A DNA stretch of 64,000 bases from Ambrosia x helenae. Its lineage: Eukaryota; Streptophyta; Magnoliopsida; Asterales; Asteraceae. The first letter of the stretch is position 1; every line of letters starts with the position of its first letter. The translations under genes and the position numbers were made by a program. The notes beneath the pieces are model-generated. The model was given only the letters and a program-made list of their open reading frames with translations, had not been told where the DNA came from and searched no databases. This document shows, piece after piece, positions 49,392-58,067 of the stretch. The DNA is taken from the NCBI GenBank assembly GCA_030844895.1, contig CM061225.1, positions 104,980,688-105,044,687 on the forward strand, given 5' to 3'.

Positions 49392-49515
49392 AAGTCTTCC
49401 CCTACCCGCCCTTTAAAAAGTCTAACAAGAGGTTGTGAGCTACCCGGCCTTAATATAATTTTATTATATGCAATGAAATGTTATTCGCGTGCTTATTACA
49501 ATGTTTTTTTTATAC

Positions 49516-50757
49516 ATGAAGTATACATTTGATGGTCCTTTATTGAGGCGACAGTATCACCACATTCCTTTTGCTAAAGGTTTGGGTGAAATAGAAGAAG
49601 CATTTAGTCTAATCCGGCCGGGGATGACCACAATGCCAGTGTGTGAAAGGACCCCGAGCAAACTTTCAACTTATAAAATACTTGGAAACGAAATGATTCT
49701 CTTGGAGAACTACATCAGCCTCAAGGATCAGGTATTTGTTTTCCGGTATTGTATTGTATTGTATTGTATTAACCTTTGAATGCTAAAAGCAATTGGAAAC
49801 ATGCACTTTGGTTATTTTTTTCCACGCAACAATATGATATGATGGGCATCTTTTGGTTTTTCAATCGAACAAATTAATTATTATTCTTATATGCAAATTA
49901 CAAGCCAATTAGGCCAATGCTGCTTTTTCAGAAGTAATTTACATGTTGGATTGGAATAGTTGCAAATCTTTTGACAAGAGCTAATATATATATATATATT
50001 TTAGGTTGATATAGTGAATATGTGCGAGAAAGGGTGCACGGGTTCGGGGGGTTTTTACGAGCCTAGTTACAAAGAGGGAGAAGATTATCGTATACATGCT
50101 TGTTTCGGTCGAAACTGGGATCCAAAAACAAAGTATAAGAACCGTTACAGAAGGGATGGTTCTGAACCACCACCAATTCCATATCAACTTTTTTCATTGG
50201 CTATATATGCAATTGAAGATGCTCAAGCCCATCTGGATAAACTTCCTTCAACGTCCCCCGATACTTGTATAGTCAGTTTCTATCCTTCTTTACGTGGTCG
50301 AATTGCCCTTCATCAGGTTAGCTACTTTGAGTATTTGTTTTTATTATTATTATTATATATGATATTGTTGTTTCAAAACTTATGTGACACATGATTATAT
50401 GAAGTATATTAATATTTGTTTTTGGAATGATAATTAATAATACAATAGACGAATTAAAGAGTGTTTCTCTTTGAACATATATAGGATCTCGATGAGAGCT
50501 ACAGTAGTCTCGAGAGAGGTTTGCCTGTGGTTTCCATCTTCATTGGCGAGACTGCAGAATTTGAGTATTACCTTGCTAACGTACGTGAGTTACAAAGTGT
50601 TTTGTTGCGGTCTGGTGATGTATTAATAAATGGGGGCGTCTATAGACTATGTTTTCACGGGGTGAAGCAAATTCTTCCACACACCATGCCTCAACCGTTA
50701 TTACAAGAAACGGGCCTTAAATCGGGCTGTCTAAACCTTTCTTTAAGGCAATTTTGA
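49516..50757 (+). CDS. ALKBH1-like 2OG-Fe(II) dioxygenase, beta paralogue (open reading in three exons)
   Basis: Exons 49522-49731, 50005-50316 and 50485-50757 (TGA), all phase 0 with GT-AG introns. An in-frame ATG at 49516 (MKYTF...) gives about 266 aa; alternatively AAG before 49522 is an acceptor and the leader exon at 48120 is used. In order: HHIPFAKGLGE, YKILGNEMILLENYISLKDQ, GFYEPSYKEGEDYRIHACFG, RNWDPKT, PYQLFSLAIYAIEDAQAHL, SPDTCIVSFYP, the iron ligands across the last junction (LHQ|DLDES), PVVSIFIGETAEFEY, SGDVLINGG, the distal ligand CFHGV, and SGCLNLSLRQF. Relative to the AlkB signature R-x5-R, the first Arg, which binds the 2-oxoglutarate C5 carboxylate in E. coli AlkB, is Cys (TGT, one C-to-T change from CGT); the second Arg is kept. 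Insertions near KYKNRYRRDG and in exon 3 match plant ALKBH1-like proteins better than alpha does. Expression and activity unknown. Confidence 0.78.
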
Positions 50758-51669
50758 CCCTACCTACTCGTCTTTCCAAGATCGAGGTGCTGCTTAGGGT
50801 TTTCCATCTTGTTTATTTGAGTTTTATAGTATCATGTTGGTACCAACATTACATCGTGTTTGTCATAAAGTAACTTGTGTGTTTTGTATCGACTTAATTT
50901 GGTTTGAATTATTATGTTTCTTGACTCTCTCTCTCTCTCAATTATAGTGGAGCCACGAGGAGTTGAGGAGAGTGTTTAAATTAAGCTAATGTTTAAGTCT
51001 AAGATTTTGTTCCTCGAATTCTAAACTAATTGAAAATAGTTTAAATTTGTTTTATTATATTTTGTCTTCTCTTTTCTGCTAAAAACTTTTTTTTATCAAA
51101 TACTGACTATTTGTTTATTTGTAACATGGAGTTTTATACTTACCCCGCAATAATATTAACTATTTTTTTATTTGATAAAATTTATTATTTTTGGACAAAT
51201 AAGCGAACCAGTTTAAGTTTAGCTAAAAGGGTTGTATTCGGTTTAACTATAAGTTCTCGAGTTGACTCATACCAATCTGTTTATTATTTTTAATGTGTAA
51301 TTTGTCATTTTGCATGATAAATTAAATTGTTTTGGGTACATTATGCCAAACTAATTAACACCAAATTAATTTATATTTATATATATAATAAAGCGATTGA
51401 GGTAGAGACACATGGCATTTGATGAGACTATTCCAACCATTGAAATCATGCCATAAACTTTTTCTTTGTAACCTTCCTTACTCTAAAGCCTAATTAGCTT
51501 TCCTCTTTCTCTCATATTTACGTATTCTCCTTTCTCCATCGCCCTAAACCCTAACTCTACACCAACCACCATAATCTTTAGATGGGGGACACATGTCACT
51601 CTATGGGGTTATTTACAGGTACGCTTGATTAAATATTATGTTTATACATGTTCTCATTATATAATCGAC
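50758..51669 (+). other. Intergenic, no gene
   Basis: AT-rich. A CT microsatellite lies near 50925-50938. The stretch from about 51379 (TATATATAATAAAGCGATTG, then GACACATGGCAT) resembles Helitron 5' ends, but the TC start and any 3' end are missing. A telomere-like CCCTAAACCCTAA occurs once (51542-51554), common in plant promoters and transposons. Confidence 0.5.
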
Positions 51670-51770
51670 ATGAAGTATACATTTCATGGTCCTTTATTGA
51701 GGCGACGGTATCACCACATTCCTTTTGCTAAAGGTTTGGGTGAAATACAACCATTTAGTCTAATCCGGCC
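51670..51770 (+). pseudogene. Orphan fragment of a beta-type dioxygenase exon
   Basis: From ATGAAGTATAC at 51670 the sequence follows the first beta core exon (YTFHGPLLRR...HHIPFAKGLGE...FSLIRP), with few changes, for about 95 nt and stops abruptly at GGCC (51770), where unrelated repeats begin. No further exons follow. A truncated extra copy. Confidence 0.85.
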
Positions 51771-51771
51771 C

Positions 51772-52010
51772 CAATATATAGTGTTCTACTTAGATCCGTC
51801 CCCAATACCTAAATGCTTATAAAACATACTTAGATGCATAGATGACAAAAACAGTAAGATTAACATTTGTTTATAATATTGTAGTTATTTAAGATTGAAA
51901 AAAATGAATGATCCATTCTGTTCTCGCAATATATAGTGTTCTGCGTAGATCCGTCCCCAATACCTAAATACTTATAAAAAATACTTAGATGCATGGATGA
52001 CAAAAACAGT
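51772..52010 (+). repeat. Direct repeat, 84 bp twice, period 155
   Basis: CAATATATAGTGTTCT...GACAAAAACAGT occurs at 51772-51855 and 51927-52010 with a few substitutions. It begins exactly where the orphan exon ends. Confidence 0.85.
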
Positions 52011-52059
52011 GTGTATATATACACGTATTTGAAAAAAAATACAAAACGTATATCGTATG

Positions 52060-52195
52060 TACAATTGGATACATGGGTACACTTTATCGGGTGATCGAGT
52101 CGGGTAAATGGATATATCACAAAATCCTAAACGCATCGCAAACCCACAAAAAAATAAAAACTATTCGCAAACCCAACCCAAATGTGTCCGATTTC
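52060..52195. repeat. Remnant element that received the LINE (continues 57743-57765)
   Basis: GGTACA/GGGT-rich, with repeated AACCCA motifs (AAACCCAACCCAAATG); after the LINE it resumes TTTGGGTTCAATTGTCATCCCTAG. The ATTGTCATCCCTA end resembles the TTTGCCATCCCTAG end near 11102-11115 in Helitron A, so both are copies of one dispersed family. Confidence 0.5.
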
Positions 52196-52304
52196 AGGTT
52201 TACTTATCAGGTTTTTTTTTTTTTTTTTTTTTTGAAGGGCAAATTTCATTAACAAAAACGAGCACGGGATCTCCAAGATGGAGACACCCGAGCACAAAAC
52301 AAAA

Positions 52305-55300
52305 TTACATTACATCGAAATTGAAATTTTTCCAACCCTTCCAATCCGCCTTACCAAATTTCCCCCTACTATTAAACCATAAAAAGCTAAGAGATTTTAT
52401 GTCCGCAAGAGCATTAGTATTAGACGTTTGAATCCCTTTAAAGATTTTGTCGTTCCTCATCTTCCAAATCCGCCAACAAGTTATCATCAAAATCCCACGA
52501 ATAATATCTCTTTTAATCGTAGACAGCCCCAAATGCTCTATCACTGTTTGAGTATCTTGAATCGTAAACAAAAAAAGAGGAGGGATCCTACACCACCGAG
52601 CAATCCCGTTCCAAATTCCATCCGCAAACCGACATCCAGAAAACAAATGATCCACTGTCTCTTCCGCTTCTTCACACATCACACAAATAATACCATCCGC
52701 AGCAATATTTCTTTTATGAAGAGCTGTTTTCGTAGGTAGCCGATCCAACCAAGCGCGCCACATAAATATGTTACATTTCGCTGGAATCCAATTACACCAA
52801 CACATCACGTTAGGAACATCATCTTGCCCATTACCTTTGCTCCACTGTTTGATATCTTTGACACATAAATTCTGCATAACACAATTATTCCAATACCATG
52901 AATCTTTTGCCGAGGATAAAACAGTAGCCGATACCATCCTAACACAAAGCAGAAGCTGTTGCACCTCCTGAACCGATGCTGGATACTGCTGCCAGTCCCA
53001 AACCATCACCCCTAACAGCTCATTTTGACCCACACGCTCTGCAACAGTGCACCATTTCTTCCTTTCTAATCGAAACAGGGCTGGAAACAAAAATCTGAGA
53101 GGAACCCGATTAACCCACGGATCTATCCAAAATTTTATCTCCTGTCCATTCCCCACACTTCCTTGTATTAAAGAATTAAACGACGAACCGTTAACCACCA
53201 TGCCATTACCACAGTTCACAATTTTGGACCATACTCCTTTAATATAAGGATTACAAGTAACCGATTGGTATCGACGATTAGAACCATGAATGGAAATAAT
53301 AACTTTACGCCACATAGCATTCATCTCAGTTCTGAATCTCCACATCCACTTTAGAAGGAGCGCATTATTCGAGTCATCCAACTTGGATAACCCTAGGCCA
53401 CCTAACTTCTTCGATTTAGTAACAATCTCCCATCTAACCCAATGCACTTTATTAACATCAATGTTACCACCCCATAAAAACTTTTTAATCATCGACTCAA
53501 GATTATTTTTAACTCCGATCGGAACTTTGAAAAGGGAAAAATAATACGTTGGAAGATTCTCCAAAACGGATTTAATCAAAGTAACCCTACCGGCTATAGA
53601 TAAAACCTTCGACTTCCATTTTGAAAGACGTTTCTTAAAAACCTCCACCACGGGATTCCAACTAGCAATCCTATTCATGTTTGCTCCGACTTGTATACCA
53701 AGATATTTGAATGGTAACACACCCGGAGAGCAACCCAACTCTTCGGCCTTTCTATCTAAATCTCCCCCATTCATCCCAATACCAAATAAAGTAGATTTAT
53801 TAATATTAATTTTAAGGCCCGAGCACAAGTGAAAGATCCTCAAAATTCTTTTAAGGACTTTAAAGTTACCCTCCGACCACTCACCCATAATCATGGCGTC
53901 GTCCGCAAAAATTAAATGAGAAATACACGGCCCATCATTAGGTAACTTAATACCCGTAAAAATCCCTTCATCACATGCCTTCTTAAAAAGACCAGACAAG
54001 GCCTCCATAGCAATAATGAAAAGGAAAGGGGAAATAGGATCACCTTGGCGAACACCTTTCTTACATGCGAACTCATACGTGGGAGATCCGTTCACTAGCA
54101 CCGAAGATCTAGCAGATGCTAAAACCCCATAAATCCAATTACACCAAAGCTCGGGAAAGCCCATTTGCCTCATAACCATCAAAAGAAAACCCCAATTCAT
54201 GTTATCGTAGGTCTTTTCAAAATCAATCTTAAACATAAAAATATGTTTATTTTGACGTCTAGCCCAAGCCAACACCTCACTCACCACCAAAGGACCATCC
54301 AATATATATATCCCGGCTATGAACGCCGTTTGAGTATCATTGATCAACCTATCCATGACCTTCTTGAGTCTAGATGCAAGGACTTTAGAAATGATTTTGC
54401 TCACCACTCCAATCAAATTTATAGGCCTGTATTCCCCCAAATTCACCGGGTCATTGTTTTTCGGAATCAAGGTAATAAATGAAGAACCAACTCCACGCCT
54501 AATGACGGCATTAGAATAAAAATCTTGGAAAATAAGATTAAAGTCCTGCACAAAAAGAGACCAAAATTTTTTAATAAAACAGAAATTAAACCCGTCGGGT
54601 CCCGGGGCTTTATCACTGCCACAAGAAAACGTGGCCTCCTTAATCTCCAAATCCGTGAACGGCACCACCAACTCATTCGCATCCCCCTCAGAAAGTGTTT
54701 TGATCCCGTAACATTGGAGCGAGGGCCGATTGGTCATATCCTCAGAAAATTTATTTCTAAAGAACCGAAGCACTTCACATTTAATCATATTCGGCCTAGT
54801 CTCCCACACACCATTAATCATAAGCCACGGTATTGCATTTGAGGCCTTCCTTCTATTAATATAACCATGAAAGAACGATGTATTCTCGTCGCCTTCTTTG
54901 GCCCATTTCACCCGGGATTTTTGCTTGACATCTTTCGATCTCCACTCCTCCAGCTCTCGCAACCTGAATGAACTTTCTTCATAAATCCATGTTTCCTCCT
55001 CTGACAAATCACGAGTTTCCATGATAGTTTGAAGTTCATCATTCTCAAGTCGCAACTTCCGTTCCTCTTCAGTTTCCTTCTGTTTCACCTCCTTAAACCA
55101 AACTTTCAAATCATGTTTAATTCTTCTCAGTTTATTTGCAAAACGAATATCCGAAACCACCTCCGAATCGTCATCCCGCAAAACAGCTTCTTCCACCACC
55201 TTATCAATTCCATCTCGAGCAAACCAAGAATTAAAAAAACGGAAAGGTTTCGAACCAAATTTTCGTGACATAATCTTAAGCACCAAAGGACAATGATCGG

Positions 55301-55958
55301 AAAGATCCCGAGTAAGAGCTCGATACTCTGCGTTAGGCCATTCGAACAGAATACTAGAAGAAACAAGAATACGATCAATTCGACTAAATTTAACCCCCAC
55401 ATTATACGTGAACTTGCGTCCCCTTAAATTAAATTCCCATAACCCCACATCTTCTATAAAATCGTTAAACTCGCCCGCCTCCACAGCATTGAATTTAGAG
55501 TTCTTACGTTCCTCTATATTTCTAACACAATTGAAATCCCCTCCCAGGATAACATACTCTTCGTTAAACACTGTAGCGTTCTTAATTTCAGCCCATACAC
55601 GTCTCTTATCCACCAACTTGTGTGGAACATAAATGTTTCCACAAGATAAACCCTTCCTAGAATCTTTAAGAGTGCCCATGACAAAAATAAAATTTTGTTT
55701 TTTCACAGTGGCCACATTCAAGAGCAACTTATCGTCCCAAACCGTAAGCAAACCTCCAGATCTCCCATTAGAAGGAGACCACTCGAATCGAAACTCATCG
55801 TTACCCCATATCCGACCAATGTTTACTCCTTCTATAGAAGTAAGTTGAGTCTCTTGAATCAGAATCATCCCCGCTTCATTATCCCTCCTTAAATTCCTAA
55901 TCCAATCCCATTTCTTATCATCCCCCAACCCCCGGACATTTACGGAAACAATATTCAT
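52305..55958 (-). CDS. LINE ORF2: APE-type endonuclease, reverse transcriptase, zinc-binding C terminus (1,217 aa)
   Basis: Nicks target DNA and reverse-transcribes the element's RNA at the nick (target-primed reverse transcription). Residues about 1-230 form the endonuclease, with NVRGLG, ILIQETQ, GGDFNCV, SRIDRILVS and SDHCPLVL supplying the catalytic Asn, Glu, Asp and His. A charged coiled-coil-like stretch follows (about 280-350). RT spans about 445-720, with KAPGPDGFNF, YRPINLIGVVSKIISKVLA, FKIDFEKTYD, GVRQGDPISPFLF and the catalytic FADD (about 685). The C-terminal part has a plant zf-RVT-like module (about 1050-1130) with CVMCEE...VDHLFSGC (C-x2-C-x8-H-x4-C). Length is normal for plant L1. 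Oddities: AGIYILDG where most have a Gly-Arg, and KTYD where KAYD is usual. Its ATG overlaps the ORF1 stop (ATGA). Confidence 0.93.
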   Translation of the reverse strand: MNIVSVNVRGLGDDKKWDWIRNLRRDNEAGMILIQETQLTSIEGVNIGRIWGNDEFRFEWSPSNGRSGGLLTVWDDKLLLNVATVKKQNFIFVMGTLKDSRKGLSCGNIYVPHKLVDKRRVWAEIKNATVFNEEYVILGGDFNCVRNIEERKNSKFNAVEAGEFNDFIEDVGLWEFNLRGRKFTYNVGVKFSRIDRILVSSSILFEWPNAEYRALTRDLSDHCPLVLKIMSRKFGSKPFRFFNSWFARDGIDKVVEEAVLRDDDSEVVSDIRFANKLRRIKHDLKVWFKEVKQKETEEERKLRLENDELQTIMETRDLSEEETWIYEESSFRLRELEEWRSKDVKQKSRVKWAKEGDENTSFFHGYINRRKASNAIPWLMINGVWETRPNMIKCEVLRFFRNKFSEDMTNRPSLQCYGIKTLSEGDANELVVPFTDLEIKEATFSCGSDKAPGPDGFNFCFIKKFWSLFVQDFNLIFQDFYSNAVIRRGVGSSFITLIPKNNDPVNLGEYRPINLIGVVSKIISKVLASRLKKVMDRLINDTQTAFIAGIYILDGPLVVSEVLAWARRQNKHIFMFKIDFEKTYDNMNWGFLLMVMRQMGFPELWCNWIYGVLASARSSVLVNGSPTYEFACKKGVRQGDPISPFLFIIAMEALSGLFKKACDEGIFTGIKLPNDGPCISHLIFADDAMIMGEWSEGNFKVLKRILRIFHLCSGLKININKSTLFGIGMNGGDLDRKAEELGCSPGVLPFKYLGIQVGANMNRIASWNPVVEVFKKRLSKWKSKVLSIAGRVTLIKSVLENLPTYYFSLFKVPIGVKNNLESMIKKFLWGGNIDVNKVHWVRWEIVTKSKKLGGLGLSKLDDSNNALLLKWMWRFRTEMNAMWRKVIISIHGSNRRYQSVTCNPYIKGVWSKIVNCGNGMVVNGSSFNSLIQGSVGNGQEIKFWIDPWVNRVPLRFLFPALFRLERKKWCTVAERVGQNELLGVMVWDWQQYPASVQEVQQLLLCVRMVSATVLSSAKDSWYWNNCVMQNLCVKDIKQWSKGNGQDDVPNVMCWCNWIPAKCNIFMWRAWLDRLPTKTALHKRNIAADGIICVMCEEAEETVDHLFSGCRFADGIWNGIARWCRIPPLFLFTIQDTQTVIEHLGLSTIKRDIIRGILMITCWRIWKMRNDKIFKGIQTSNTNALADIKSLSFLWFNSRGKFGKADWKGWKNFNFDVM

Positions 55959-57715
55959 TGTTGAACCTCCTGAAAACCTTCTTCCCGGACCAATTTAGTA
56001 ACTGAATGTTCAAACACCTCAATGTTATTTGCTCCCAATTTACCCCCTAATGAAATAGTTTCAGCCACTTCCTTTCGAACGTCATTATTTTCATGAATTA
56101 TACTATCAACATTCTCCACTTCTTCCTCCATATCCACAACAGAATCTTCGAAATTAATCTCTCTGTTCAAATCTGGGGTGCAAAAATTATCCTGGGCCGG
56201 ATCCAAGTTCACCTGTTGTTGGGCTGGAGACCCATAGACATTATGGATAAACCTATCAATGTCAAACAAGTCTTCATTACTCCTGGGCCTCTTCTTGGGC
56301 CTGTCTTGGCCCACTGGAGATACAGAAAGCTTTTTACGAGATTTTTTTCTATATCCCTTTATTTTTTTTACATTCCCATTCCCTATCTCAATTAAAGGGT
56401 CCACATAATTATGAGGAATATTCATTTGACCATTATTAGAACCCCCACCATTAATGCCCTCATGATTGCTCTCATCATTAGGAGAGATAATATTATGTTG
56501 ACCCTGATCCCCAATTTCCGCACCTTCCAAAAACGGTTCCTCGACAATTACTCCACCAACCTCGTACCCGTTGACTTGACTCTCCTCCTCCCCTATCATA
56601 ATCACATCCTCACTAACCGACTTCTCCGCAGAAAAATCTTCATCAATATCTATCAAACAATCCGGAATCCAGTCACCGGAATCTTCTTCAATGATGACCG
56701 GAAAACAGTTGGAACGCCATGCTAACTGAACCCTTTGATGGATACGATCAACAGACTTACATAATACCCCCATAAGTACATAAGAAAGATCATCCCCTTC
56801 ATTGAGATTAGGGAATTGAACAACTTCACCAATAGACTTTCCAATATCTTTAACAACCGTATCAATCATTAAACATAATGGTACCCCATAAACTTTAATC
56901 CATGCAATACGCTCGAAATCAACGATTTGCCCCTCCCACTCTTCTAAGGACTGAAAAACCAGTTCCCATAACTTCTTCTTCTCAAGAAACCAAACTTTAT
57001 CTTCAATAGACTCGAAAACGATCATAACATTGAAACCGCCCAAGTATTTAATAATAACATTCTTATTAATACTAGCCGAAAACCAAGTTCTCAAATTAGT
57101 TAAAGACTTAAAATCCACCACTCTACCCAATAAGCCAAAATCATACCAGTTTTTGCAACATGAAACCTCGTCCGGTACTGAAATCTCCACTGTGTCTGAA
57201 CCAGTTTCGATATCCAGCAACGTGTCCTTGAACGACCTCCCTCCACTTTTACTTGTCCCCACTTTATCCTGAACAATCTTCGGATCAGGATCAACGTGCA
57301 CATTCTTCTCCTTCGCTTGGTCTTGCACCGGTATCCAAACTTTCTCAGGCTTGTCTTGCACCTTCACCCCATCCACAAATCTAGCAATACTAATGAAAAG
57401 CTTATATGACCCAATCCACACATCCTTAAAATTCATCTCCAACATCTCCGGATCTCTCACATTGCCAAACGATACAAACCCAAACCGTTTCCCAAGTTTA
57501 TCATATTTTCTTGCTATATAGGTTCCCTGAATATCCCCATATCCTTTCAAAACTTGAACCAAATCAGCCGAAGAACATCGAGGAGGTAGATTCGAGACAA
57601 ACATCTTCGTGATCTGAATCCCTGACCTTTCTTCATCCTGTTTCCTTTGTCTTCTCTCGTTCCTTGTCGGAACATCATACCATTGGCCCTCTCTGTATCG
57701 CTCCCTTCCCGTCAT
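55955..57715 (-). CDS. LINE ORF1: RRM RNA-binding protein (586 aa)
   Basis: Binds element RNA and forms the RNP with ORF2 protein. An RRM at about residues 35-110 shows RNP2 (MFVSNLP) and RNP1 (KRFGFVSF). A middle domain (about 170-340), with NLRTWFSASINKNVIIKYLG, FNVMIVFESIEDKVWFLEKK and FERIAWIKVYGVPLCLM, looks like the plant DUF4283-type region common in such ORF1s. The remaining part is acidic and Asn-rich, with a basic patch (GYRKKSRKKLS; RPKKRPRS) that could be a nuclear localisation signal. It ends at TGA 55957-55955, sharing ATGA with the ORF2 start, which suggests termination-reinitiation for ORF2. No CCHC knuckle seen. Confidence 0.9.
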   Translation of the reverse strand: MTGRERYREGQWYDVPTRNERRQRKQDEERSGIQITKMFVSNLPPRCSSADLVQVLKGYGDIQGTYIARKYDKLGKRFGFVSFGNVRDPEMLEMNFKDVWIGSYKLFISIARFVDGVKVQDKPEKVWIPVQDQAKEKNVHVDPDPKIVQDKVGTSKSGGRSFKDTLLDIETGSDTVEISVPDEVSCCKNWYDFGLLGRVVDFKSLTNLRTWFSASINKNVIIKYLGGFNVMIVFESIEDKVWFLEKKKLWELVFQSLEEWEGQIVDFERIAWIKVYGVPLCLMIDTVVKDIGKSIGEVVQFPNLNEGDDLSYVLMGVLCKSVDRIHQRVQLAWRSNCFPVIIEEDSGDWIPDCLIDIDEDFSAEKSVSEDVIMIGEEESQVNGYEVGGVIVEEPFLEGAEIGDQGQHNIISPNDESNHEGINGGGSNNGQMNIPHNYVDPLIEIGNGNVKKIKGYRKKSRKKLSVSPVGQDRPKKRPRSNEDLFDIDRFIHNVYGSPAQQQVNLDPAQDNFCTPDLNREINFEDSVVDMEEEVENVDSIIHENNDVRKEVAETISLGGKLGANNIEVFEHSVTKLVREEGFQEVQQ

Positions 57716-57765
57716 TCTCGGAGAGGTTTACTTATCAGGTTTGGGTTCAATTGTCATCCCTAGTT

Positions 57766-58065
57766 AAGATCCGACACAGGCAAGCTTTGCATTGCTTATT
57801 CGTTGTGCCTAAATCCGGTCCAAATGTCCAATTGCCAAATGGGCCCACTAGCTAGGTCATGGAGAATGAGATGTACAGTAGTATTTAAAGTGACGGCATG
57901 CCTTCTCCTCAAATAAATCGAACGGCGATCGATGACTACATATTCTTTTGGGGTACGTGAGCAGTTTAGTTTCTTTTACACATGATATATGTATGTTTAT
58001 AAGTTTTACAACTTATTAGGTTTGTTCCCAGGTAAAACCCAACGTTGGGTTCACGTTCGCACCCC
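57766..58065 (+). other. Intergenic between LINE target and copy 5
   Basis: No gene recognised. The last stretch (GTTCCCAGGTAAAACCC...TTCGCACCCCGGCC) runs directly into the dioxygenase leader exon, so it may be upstream exon, intron or promoter of copy 5. Confidence 0.4.
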
Positions 58066-58067
58066 GG

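Larger units (their letters stand above)
52196..57742 (-). mobile_element. L1-type LINE retrotransposon, both ORFs open, with target-site duplication
   Basis: Minus-strand element of about 5.5 kb (52212-57723), flanked by a perfect duplication AGGTTTACTTATCAGG (52196-52211 and 57724-57739, possibly 3 T longer). It ends in an A tail (T run 52212-52233 on plus) after a short 3' UTR of about 70 nt. ORF1 starts only 8 nt inside the 5' junction, so the 5' UTR with its internal promoter is either truncated or missing. Perfect duplications, an intact A tail and two open ORFs indicate a recent insertion. It sits inside an older dispersed element. Confidence 0.93.

Noticed and set aside
51542..51554. 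CCCTAAACCCTAA as an interstitial telomere
   Set aside because: Less than two full heptamers; this motif is common in plant promoters and transposons.
52428..55892. Many plus-strand frames across the LINE
   Set aside because: They lie antisense to LINE ORF2 and ORF1, whose motifs are unambiguous.
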